Below the pieces are notes generated by a model. It saw only the letters and a list, made by a program, of their open reading frames with translations, ran no database searches and had not been told where the DNA came from. From the NCBI GenBank assembly GCA_002412645.1, contig DHVL01000052.1:646-10795 (forward strand): a DNA stretch of 10,150 bases. Reading direction: 5' to 3'. Below, in pieces: positions 1 to 6,930 of the stretch. The position numbers and the translations under genes were made by a program. This DNA is from Candidatus Dojkabacteria bacterium UBA5209 (GTDB lineage Bacteria; Patescibacteriota; Dojkabacteria; SC72). How positions within the stretch are numbered: position 1 is the first letter of the stretch; every line of letters begins with the position of its first letter.

Positions 1-17
1 ACTATGAACTCTCTCAA

Positions 18-815
18 ATGAAAACACTCTCTATTGTCATCCCTATGTACAATGAACAGAACAGTATTCAAAAGATATTAGAGAAGGTTTCAAAGGTAAA
101 GTTACCAAACAGTATTGGGAAAGAGATTATCATTGTTGATGATGCTTCAAAGGATAACAGTAGAGTATTAGTAGAAGAGTTTGTAGATATTGACGAGGAT
201 AATAATAGATATGTACTTCTTAAAAATTACAGAAACAAAGGCAAATCTCAAACCGTTAAAAAGGGGGTATTAGCTTCTACTGGAGAATTAGTTGTAGTTC
301 AGGATGCCGATTTAGAATACAATCCTAATGACTTAATACTCTTTGTTAATGAGTTTCTCTCTAATCAAACCTTAGATGTAATATATGGGAACAGGTTTAA
401 CAGTAAAAATTCTTTTACTAGTAGTATACATAGTTTAGGAAATAGGTTTGTGACAATGATTTCAAATCTCTTTACAAGACCTAAAGGTTTTGCTCCAAAG
501 GATATGGAAACATGCTACAAAATGGTAAGGGGAGATATCATGAGATCAATATTTAAGAGTTTAGAATCAGTTAGTAACTTTGGTTTAGAACCAGAAGTCA
601 CTGCTAAATTAGCACGATACAGAAAAGTAAATGGTAAGAGATTAAACTTTAAAGAGATAGATATATATTACAAACCTAGAACTGTATCTCAAGGTAAAAA
701 GATGCGTTGGTTTAAGCATGGTTTTGAGGCTTTACTAGAGATTCTTTACTTTAATACAACACCTTTTGCACTTGAAGAGAAATTTAAAGAGAAAAGTATT
801 AAAAGAAAGTTCTAA
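18..815 (+). CDS. Family 2 glycosyltransferase (polyprenol-phosphate sugar transferase type)
   Basis: The 265-aa protein is a cytoplasmic or membrane-associated GT-A enzyme that probably moves a sugar from a nucleotide donor to polyprenyl phosphate or a cell-envelope acceptor. The N-terminus (LSIVIPMYNE, residues 4-13) is the classic GT2 opening strand. DDAS (41-44) is the nucleotide-binding acidic pair, NKGK (73-76) follows it, and QDADLEYNP (95-103) contains the metal-binding DxD (D96, D98). GNRF (124-127), DMETCYK (162-168) and FGLEPEVTAKL (188-198) match the acceptor-side motifs of DPM1-like enzymes, and YKPRTVSQGKKMRW (218-231) is their usual C-terminal signature. There are no C-terminal membrane helices, so it is the soluble DPM1-like form, not the GtrB/ArnC form. 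The start fits the family N-terminus, but no Shine-Dalgarno sequence is visible. The donor and acceptor cannot be read from the sequence. A new promoter lies just after its stop, so it is probably the last gene of a unit entering from the left. Confidence 0.9.
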   Translation: MKTLSIVIPMYNEQNSIQKILEKVSKVKLPNSIGKEIIIVDDASKDNSRVLVEEFVDIDEDNNRYVLLKNYRNKGKSQTVKKGVLASTGELVVVQDADLEYNPNDLILFVNEFLSNQTLDVIYGNRFNSKNSFTSSIHSLGNRFVTMISNLFTRPKGFAPKDMETCYKMVRGDIMRSIFKSLESVSNFGLEPEVTAKLARYRKVNGKRLNFKEIDIYYKPRTVSQGKKMRWFKHGFEALLEILYFNTTPFALEEKFKEKSIKRKF

Positions 816-820
816 ATTTG

Positions 821-849
821 TTGACATATTTCTTCTCTCTCTTTAATAT
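821..849 (+). promoter_or_regulatory. Sigma70-type promoter of the three-gene cluster
   Basis: A perfect -35 hexamer TTGACA (821-826) is followed, after exactly 17 bp, by a -10-like TAATAT (844-849). The hexamer pair starts five bases after the TAA of the glycosyltransferase. Transcription would begin near 856, about 25 bases upstream of the ATG at 881. The reading frame of the next gene stays open back to a TTG at 818, but that codon lies inside this promoter and would precede the transcript start. This argues for the ATG at 881 as the true start. Confidence 0.7.
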
Positions 850-857
850 ATTAGCAG

Positions 858-871
858 ATGTAAATTTACAT
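858..871. promoter_or_regulatory. Perfect 14-bp palindrome at the predicted transcript start (operator candidate)
   Basis: ATGTAAATTTACAT reads identically on both strands. It covers roughly +3 to +16 of the transcript predicted from the promoter at 821-849 and lies upstream of the ATG at 881. Its size and position suit a dimeric repressor site. A second, looser symmetry (AGATG at 856-860 against CATCT at 876-880) surrounds it. No regulator gene is visible nearby, and palindromes of A and T arise more easily in AT-rich DNA, so operator function is inferred. Confidence 0.4.
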
Positions 872-880
872 ATATCATCT

Positions 881-1360
881 ATGGATTCTGCCCAACAAAA
901 TATGTCTTCATTATTACAAAACAGTGAGGATTTGCTTCAAGAAAAGCTTGATTCCTTTGTTAAACAGTTACAATATCTTGGACTTAGTAATGAACAAATT
1001 GAAACAATTGCCACCAGTATTACTACAACAGCAACTAAACAGACAATGGCCAAAGTAAGCTCTTTAATGGATGAAAAGGAGTTTGAGAATTGGAAAGCTT
1101 TTGTAGATACAGGAGTTAATATTGCACAACAGTTAGTTGTATTAAATAGGCTCCTTATGGAAAAGGTGAATAAAGATATAGAAGGGATACACATGGAGAT
1201 AGTAGATGGATTAATAGAGAATACCTTGAGTGAGGTAGCAAATCTCAAAGATTTAAATCTAAAAGTATCTAATCTCTCTCCAGAGGAAGTAGAAGAGGCT
1301 AAAAAACTTATAGACGCAGGAGATTATGAAGGGGCAGACAAGATAATTAATAAAGAATAA
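881..1360 (+). CDS. Small helical protein, first gene of the giant-protein cluster
   Basis: I do not recognise a function. From the ATG at 881 the product is 159 aa; a TTG-initiated 180-aa form from 818 would overlap the promoter and is less likely. The protein is predicted almost wholly alpha-helical, has no signal peptide or membrane segment, and contains no cysteine. Its layout is a helix leading to LQYLGLSNEQI, then a DEKEFENW segment, a long amphipathic stretch, and a C-terminal acidic helical hairpin (SPEEVEEAKKLIDAGDYEGA). The LGL motif followed about 30 residues later by an acidic EE/EK-hydrophobic helix recalls small helical proteins of unknown function common in Patescibacteria (DUF5663-like, from memory and unverified). 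The protein encoded at 6463-6912 shares the same skeleton. The stop is 24 bp before the giant gene, so the two are probably cotranscribed. A partner, chaperone or adaptor of the giant protein is possible, by position only. Confidence 0.75.
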   Translation: MDSAQQNMSSLLQNSEDLLQEKLDSFVKQLQYLGLSNEQIETIATSITTTATKQTMAKVSSLMDEKEFENWKAFVDTGVNIAQQLVVLNRLLMEKVNKDIEGIHMEIVDGLIENTLSEVANLKDLNLKVSNLSPEEVEEAKKLIDAGDYEGADKIINKE

Positions 1361-1384
1361 TATTATTTATATATAAATACTGAA

Positions 1385-4300
1385 ATGGCTGAGACTAGAT
1401 TTGCAAATGAGCAAGAGTTAACAGATTTAAAAGCTTTAGAACAAAATCAGAATTCTGTAGATAACAATTCTACAAATCCTTCTTCGGATTTAAACAAAGA
1501 GAATCTAATCCCTAAAAGTGATTGGATGGATAAAGCAATAAATGATTCTAACCCAGAGAACAGTACTAATCCTCCTTCCCTTGATCCACTTAATAAACCT
1601 AGTAAAGGTACTGAAGTTTTAACTTCCTTAAAAGCAGATCAAACCGCTAGAAATGAGAAGAAGGAGCAAAATCCTACAGATTCAATACCTCCTTTTGTGC
1701 GCCAAATGATTGACAATAGAGCAAAAACAGATGGTAGCTCACAATCTACAGAGAAAACCGAAACTTCTCCTCGTCTTAGTAATAATGGCCATTTTCCTCA
1801 AGAAAGTTCTAACTTAGAAGCTACAAATGTTGTAATTGAAGAAAACAATTCAACACAGGCGAATAGTACACAAAAACCTAAAGAGGAATCTAAACCTCTT
1901 CTTAGTAGCATAGATATTGTTAAGAACGGAGCTAATTTCCCTGAGAAAACAGCTTTTTCAAAAGGTGTTTTACTTGAAGAACAAAAACCAACAGAGGAAC
2001 AAACATCCCCATCTCAAGAAGAACTTCTAGAACAAGTAAAGAATAATTTAGCACAAATCGATAATACCCCAAAACCTAAGCCTCAACTTAAGAGTGCTTT
2101 AGATATTGCTAATTTAGATACTGCTAATAATGGCAGCTTCCCTCAAAAAAGAGCTAGCCAAGAATTTCCAAATGGCGTTTTAGTTGGTAGCGAAACTCAG
2201 GAGAAATCTGTAGATTCAAAAACAAAATTAGTACAATCTGCAGCAGTATTGGGAAATACTCTTGGAGAATTAAAAGACTCTAATGATTCACAACTGCAAC
2301 TCACTATTAAGAATCTAATAATTGGAGTTGGAAATATTGTTAATGCAGAAGGACAGAGCAGTATAACGATGGGAGATAGTAGTGTAACAAATGAAATAAA
2401 CCTTGGAGTAGGGGAGCAACCTGTTCTAGAAAAAGCTTCAGATGGTGATAGTAAGGGAACAAATAAGGTAGAGGAATTAGAAAAATTACATAAAGAAAAA
2501 GAGGAATTAGAAAAGAAACAGGCAGATCCAAACTTATCTAAGGATGAAAAGGACAAGATAGAGAAAGCGAAGGATGAGTTAGATGATGTAATTGAAAATA
2601 CCGAAGATGTTATTGAAGAAGAGCAGGAGAAAGCTGCAAGTGCTGTTGTAAAACTAACCGAAGAAGACAAGAAAGAACTATCTGATGCTGGTAAAACAAA
2701 AGAAGGGTTCATGGCAGCAATAACAAGAATGTTTAAAGGTAAGAAATGGTCAGCCTTCTTAGCTAATGCAGGTCTTTCTACTGCATCTACTCTAGCCGTA
2801 AGTAAAGCGGCTGCAGTCACCATCGCAACATTTGGACCAGTAGGAATAGGCGTTGTAGGTGGAGTACTAGTAGGATTAGGTGGTATCGCTGCTTTCAAAA
2901 CTATAAAGAATGTGAAAGAAACTGCAGATTCACAAGGAGTATCATGGAAAGAGCTACTTAAGGAAAAGAAGTTTGTATTAGGAGCTCTCTTAGGAAGTGC
3001 AGTCTCAGGAAGTACTAGAATTGGATTACCCACACTTATACCTGGAGTAGGACCAATACTCCCGTTACTTGGAATGGCAGCAGAGCTTGGTGTTTCAGGT
3101 ATTGGTGAAAGAAATCTAAACAAAAAACAAGCAGAGCTTGTTGAGAAATATTTGAGTAGCTTTGAATTAAGAAGATATCAGAGACTTCAAGAACAGGGAT
3201 ATCTTAGAAGGGATGGAGTAAACATAGAAAAGATAGTAGCAGATATGACAGATCCAAATGTCACTGCAGACGGAAGTAAAACTGCAAAGAAAGCTGCTAT
3301 TGCCTCCTTACTATATCTTTACAACAAAACAAATGACGAGAAGTATAAAACTCTTCACTACACAGTTAAAGAAAACAATGTAGATGTAAGAAAAGAACTT
3401 GATATTACAACACTCTCTGTTCAAGACACAGAGGACAATACAGATGAATATCCAAAACTAGAATTAACTGGTAATTTTGAAAGCTATGTAGACACGTTGG
3501 ATCTTGAGGAATTAAAGACCCTTACACTTCAAGCTGCCTCTGGTTTTAGTAGCTTAGAAGACAAGAAGGAATTAACAAATGAATTAGTAGGTCTCTTTGT
3601 AGGTATAGAAGCTACAGATGTAGATAACTTACTTACTCAAGAAAGAGAACAATACTTTGAGTCTGTTGCGTTCTTAACAGGTTTCAGAACAGGTTCCGGA
3701 GTAATGAATTCCTTGATAATAATCGGTTCAGGAGCCACATTGGTTGAACAAGCAGTAGAAGCTCACAACCAAGTCTCTTCTGATAGCTCTGTTGAGCAGG
3801 AATATAGAGAATCTCTGGCTGATGAAGATGCCAATGTAGATTCATACACAAGAGAAGATGGTACAAAGGTTAATACAATTGATTTAGATGGAGATGGTAC
3901 ACCTGATTTAATACACGATACTGGCTCAAATGAATATAGTGCAAGTACAGTCTCTGGTGCAGAGAAACTCTTTGAAATACAAAATCCTGAAATTGGTGAT
4001 GTAAATACATCTCAATTTGAAACTTCTACCACAGGTATAACTGGAACATTTGTAGCAGAGGGTGGAGAAGTAGTTGGAGTTATGTATAACGATGTAAATG
4101 GAAATATAGGGATAATGAACTCTGCTCAACTAGGTCAAACATTAGGAGCAACATATGCTAACGGATCTTCTGCATCTTTCAATATCTCTACCATTCAACC
4201 AAACGGAGAGACGATTCTAAACATTGGTGATCAACAGTACTCTACAAACCTTTCAACCTTGGAAGGGATTGGTGGAACAGATGCAGTATTAGGTATTGAT

Positions 4301-6457
4301 CCTCTTACAGGCACAGTTAACCCAGGAGATTCTGTACCTAGTGTTCTTACAAAGATAATGCAACAGGTAAAGGCTGACAATCCAAATCTTTCACAATATG
4401 ATGACTATGAACTTCAAAGATCACTTTACCAGGGAGATAGATTAGCAAATGATTCCGCTATTAGATCAGAATTTGGATTTACAAACCCAGTACAACCAGG
4501 TCAAGAATTTAATGTCCGAAACTCTCCAACTATACTAGGTTGGCTAGAAGGACTTAATGGAGGACCAGTAACTCTACCAGAAACAGGCAGTTCAATTTCA
4601 GGTTCAGATGGAATATCCTTTACATTTAGTGGTCCACAAGTAAACACAATATCTCTAGATGGTTTAACTCCTTTTGAAGTAGATGTCCCTGTTGATACAG
4701 AGATAAATACCACTCACTTAGCTACATTAGTAACAGCAGGTATTGGTGCATTTGCTCCAAGACAAGTTGGTGGTATAACAAGGAGTACTACCATTGAACT
4801 CTTTGGTGGCGATGCTGAGACCCCTGATCCTACACCAATAGTTATACCTGGCCCAACACCAACACCTGAACAAGAGAAAGAATTTATCTTTAATGTATTA
4901 AAGACACAAGTATTTACATACGTTAGGTCGAAGAAAGGTAAAACAAAAGTTGTAGCAGGAGAAATGTTCCATCTGGGCGAGAAGGAACTAAAGGCTACAG
5001 AAACTGGATGGTTACTTGATAATGAACACATAGAAAACAATGACCTCTCTACAATTGTTGAAGCATTCCTTAGCACTGGAGATAGAAATGAACAATCAAA
5101 AGTATTAGTAGAAATACTTGATAAAATAATGCCTACAAAAAGAGTTGAACTTGGAAATGCAATAGAATTCCATAAATTAAATAATGGCACATGGAGAGAA
5201 TATACTAAAATTAGAGATCAGAAGACTAAGGGAGAAGATATTAATAGTTCAGAATTAGCTGACAGAATTCTCTTAATCCAAAGAGATGAAGCAGGGAAGA
5301 TTACTGGTAATAGAGCATTACCAGGAGGGCAAGAGGTTAAAACAGAAAGTACCAATACAGATACAACAGTAAAAACAACAAGTACAACAGAAACCACTAC
5401 TCAATCTACTGCACAAGCAGAGAAGGAAACAACAGTAGAAACTACGAGTGCAGAGGGAGAAAATAAGATAGAAAAACCCCAAAAAGAACAATTTGAGGTT
5501 GTAATGAGAGAAATAATTAAGACCTTAAATAATAAAATACAACTCATTACAATTAATAACAGCGACTACTTGTATGATCCAGAAACAGAGCTTTGGAAAT
5601 TAGAAGGTCGAAATGAAGAGGCAAAAGCTCAGTTAACTGAAAATGAGGTTTACTCTTTCCTTAATACCGCACATGCAAGTAAAGATAAGAATACTAGAGA
5701 AACCTTAGCAAAAGACATTCAAACTATGCTCTCTAGATTAACAGAAGATGGCACTGTACACGACAAACCAAAAGACAGGATCAGAATAGGAACTACAACA
5801 TATGTAAGAGTTCGAGGTGGTACAGATGCTCCAATATGGAGAGCAGATGATAAGAAAAACCCTGAAAATAGTGGAACCTTTAATGATCAAGAACTCGCAG
5901 GAAAGATAATAAATATAGAAAGATCAGAACAACAAGATAAAACCCCTGAGGTAAAAGAAGCTGAAAAACCTGAAAAGAAAGGAAGGAAATTACTAAGACT
6001 AGCACTCTTAGCTACAGGAATTGGCGGTGGAGTATTAGCATCAAGTCTAACAGGTATGCCTGCTGCTGTAGCACTTTCTGCAGCTGTAGTAGGTTCTGGA
6101 TCATGGGTTGTTAAATCAATTGAACAAGCAAGAGAAAGATCCCTTAGAAGACAATCTGATGAAATGAAGAAAGATATAAGAGAGAGAATTAATTCAAGAT
6201 TCACAGACCAGGAGATAGAAAAGGATAGACAATTTGAGAAGAAGATGAAAAGAGCAAGAAATATTGTTGAAATATGTAAAGATATATCATGGTTAACAAC
6301 TCCAATGGCTATCACATCTCTTGCATATGGCTTCTTATCCCCTAATATTTCCGATATTGGAATGCAAGTTGATATTAAAACATGGTTAGAAGGAACAGTA
6401 AACAAGATAAGGATGACTCCAGAAATAGTATCTGAATCAATTAAATTTGGAAAGTAA
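1385..6457 (+). CDS. Giant (1690 aa) modular membrane-associated protein of unknown function
   Basis: No family was recognised. Regions in order: residues 1-340 are polar and disordered (N, S, T, P, E, Q), with three degenerate repeats at 131-270; 361-435 is a charged coiled coil; 460-505 and 530-575 are Gly/Ala-rich hydrophobic segments with a GxxxG pattern (GVVGGVLVGLGG at 489-500); 580-770 is a mainly helical domain; 773-790 is a further short hydrophobic stretch. DLDGDGTPD (833-841) fits a DxDxDG calcium loop. Residues about 850-1140 look beta-rich and contain an internal LPETG (1064-1068). A Pro/Thr linker (1144-1162) leads to duplicated domains at 1163-1302 and 1367-1514, joined by a Thr-rich linker. 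Residues 1538-1576 form a second Gly/Ala hydrophobic hairpin, followed by a basic helix (1577-1630) and a last hydrophobic stretch (1636-1655). Only one cysteine is present (C1631). There is no N-terminal signal peptide, so membrane entry would use internal segments. The ATG at 1385 has no Shine-Dalgarno; AT-rich TATAAA lies just upstream. Linkers and the calcium motif suggest the centre may be outside the cell. Confidence 0.85.
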   Translation: MAETRFANEQELTDLKALEQNQNSVDNNSTNPSSDLNKENLIPKSDWMDKAINDSNPENSTNPPSLDPLNKPSKGTEVLTSLKADQTARNEKKEQNPTDSIPPFVRQMIDNRAKTDGSSQSTEKTETSPRLSNNGHFPQESSNLEATNVVIEENNSTQANSTQKPKEESKPLLSSIDIVKNGANFPEKTAFSKGVLLEEQKPTEEQTSPSQEELLEQVKNNLAQIDNTPKPKPQLKSALDIANLDTANNGSFPQKRASQEFPNGVLVGSETQEKSVDSKTKLVQSAAVLGNTLGELKDSNDSQLQLTIKNLIIGVGNIVNAEGQSSITMGDSSVTNEINLGVGEQPVLEKASDGDSKGTNKVEELEKLHKEKEELEKKQADPNLSKDEKDKIEKAKDELDDVIENTEDVIEEEQEKAASAVVKLTEEDKKELSDAGKTKEGFMAAITRMFKGKKWSAFLANAGLSTASTLAVSKAAAVTIATFGPVGIGVVGGVLVGLGGIAAFKTIKNVKETADSQGVSWKELLKEKKFVLGALLGSAVSGSTRIGLPTLIPGVGPILPLLGMAAELGVSGIGERNLNKKQAELVEKYLSSFELRRYQRLQEQGYLRRDGVNIEKIVADMTDPNVTADGSKTAKKAAIASLLYLYNKTNDEKYKTLHYTVKENNVDVRKELDITTLSVQDTEDNTDEYPKLELTGNFESYVDTLDLEELKTLTLQAASGFSSLEDKKELTNELVGLFVGIEATDVDNLLTQEREQYFESVAFLTGFRTGSGVMNSLIIIGSGATLVEQAVEAHNQVSSDSSVEQEYRESLADEDANVDSYTREDGTKVNTIDLDGDGTPDLIHDTGSNEYSASTVSGAEKLFEIQNPEIGDVNTSQFETSTTGITGTFVAEGGEVVGVMYNDVNGNIGIMNSAQLGQTLGATYANGSSASFNISTIQPNGETILNIGDQQYSTNLSTLEGIGGTDAVLGIDPLTGTVNPGDSVPSVLTKIMQQVKADNPNLSQYDDYELQRSLYQGDRLANDSAIRSEFGFTNPVQPGQEFNVRNSPTILGWLEGLNGGPVTLPETGSSISGSDGISFTFSGPQVNTISLDGLTPFEVDVPVDTEINTTHLATLVTAGIGAFAPRQVGGITRSTTIELFGGDAETPDPTPIVIPGPTPTPEQEKEFIFNVLKTQVFTYVRSKKGKTKVVAGEMFHLGEKELKATETGWLLDNEHIENNDLSTIVEAFLSTGDRNEQSKVLVEILDKIMPTKRVELGNAIEFHKLNNGTWREYTKIRDQKTKGEDINSSELADRILLIQRDEAGKITGNRALPGGQEVKTESTNTDTTVKTTSTTETTTQSTAQAEKETTVETTSAEGENKIEKPQKEQFEVVMREIIKTLNNKIQLITINNSDYLYDPETELWKLEGRNEEAKAQLTENEVYSFLNTAHASKDKNTRETLAKDIQTMLSRLTEDGTVHDKPKDRIRIGTTTYVRVRGGTDAPIWRADDKKNPENSGTFNDQELAGKIINIERSEQQDKTPEVKEAEKPEKKGRKLLRLALLATGIGGGVLASSLTGMPAAVALSAAVVGSGSWVVKSIEQARERSLRRQSDEMKKDIRERINSRFTDQEIEKDRQFEKKMKRARNIVEICKDISWLTTPMAITSLAYGFLSPNISDIGMQVDIKTWLEGTVNKIRMTPEIVSESIKFGK
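1775..2194 (+). repeat. Three degenerate motif repeats in the N-terminal tail of the giant protein
   Basis: Residues 131-153, 172-200 and 235-270 share the pattern L-[SK]-x, then N-x-G-x-F-P-[QE]-[KE], and about ten residues later a hydrophobic G/N-V-[LV] ending in an acidic residue. The cores read NNGHFPQE, NGANFPEK and NNGSFPQK. Similarity persists in the DNA of copies 1 and 3 (TAATAATGGC, then a TCCTCA/CCCTCA segment). Their spacing within an otherwise disordered tail suggests short binding motifs and not a folded domain. Confidence 0.6.
4871..5926 (+). repeat. Nested duplication in the C-terminal third of the giant protein
   Basis: Residues 1163-1302 and 1367-1514 are two divergent copies of a domain of about 140 aa. 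Each begins with a helix (EFIFNVLKTQV; QFEVVMREIIK), and the middle also aligns (EAFLSTGDRNEQSKVLVEIL; SFLNTAHASKDKNTRETLAK). Each ends with an [LIV]G-strand, a Trp (NGTWRE; APIWRA), and SELADRILLIQR or QELAGKIINIER. Inside each copy the unit strand, xxxW, then acidic-hydrophobic helix occurs twice (W1209 and W1270; W1404 and W1485), so the region is four related units. The copies are separated by a Thr-rich linker (1320-1356). I do not recognise the fold. Confidence 0.65.
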
Positions 6458-6462
6458 TCAAA

Positions 6463-6912
6463 ATGGAGAATGATATAAAGATTAAGATAGAAAAACTTAA
6501 AGAATTAGGATTAGATGAGAAAAGAATAGTCTCCTTAATTAGACTCGGATTTGAAGAGTTTCTTGATGAAATGGAAGAAGATTTACTACAAGCGAATGAA
6601 GAAGATTTAGATGCTTTAGACAGCTATCTCACAGGAATAGAGAAAGAAGATCTTACTACTGAAGAAGCATCTAACACAATTAAAGATATCTTACAGAAGG
6701 TATATGGTATTAGTGCACAAAATAATTGGAATACTTTCTTGGTAGATTACTTAGATCAATGTATAGAGGAAGGAAAAGCTATGGAAGATTTCCTTACTAA
6801 GCTTAAAAATGATGACCCCGAAGCACTTAAACAGGTAATAGCTGCACAACAGGATCCTGATTTTGAAGCTGCAAAATCTGCCGTAGAGTTAACCTCTAAA
6901 TTGGACGAATAG
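6463..6912 (+). CDS. Small acidic helical protein, last gene of the giant-protein cluster
   Basis: The 149-aa product is strongly acidic, predicted all-helical, with no signal peptide or membrane segment and one cysteine. I do not recognise a function. It opens with KIEKLKELGLDEKRI, close in pattern to LQYLGLSNEQI of the 159-aa protein at the head of the cluster. An acidic EE-D-L helix follows at about the same distance (ANEEDLDAL against MDEKEFENW). Both end in a Pro-Glu then D-[YF]-E-x-A hairpin (DPEALKQVIAAQQDPDFEAA). The shared skeleton suggests paralogy, although identity is low. The start lies five bases after the giant gene's stop, with GGAAAG eight bases upstream of the ATG as a weak ribosome site inside the giant's last codons, so translation is probably coupled. 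It may bind the giant protein, by position only. Confidence 0.8.
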   Translation: MENDIKIKIEKLKELGLDEKRIVSLIRLGFEEFLDEMEEDLLQANEEDLDALDSYLTGIEKEDLTTEEASNTIKDILQKVYGISAQNNWNTFLVDYLDQCIEEGKAMEDFLTKLKNDDPEALKQVIAAQQDPDFEAAKSAVELTSKLDE

Positions 6913-6930
6913 GTCTACAGAGAATCTTTT

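Noticed and set aside
2197..3123. Long minus-strand open frame (308 codons) opposite the giant gene
   Set aside because: Its translation is Ser/Phe/Pro-rich low-complexity sequence typical of the antisense of an A/T-rich, Glu/Lys/Ala-rich gene; it has no recognisable motif, and the sense protein is clearly the coherent one.
4714..6405. Minus-strand open frames of 158 and 172 codons opposite the giant gene
   Set aside because: They are compositional shadows of the sense coding sequence, with no start context or domain.
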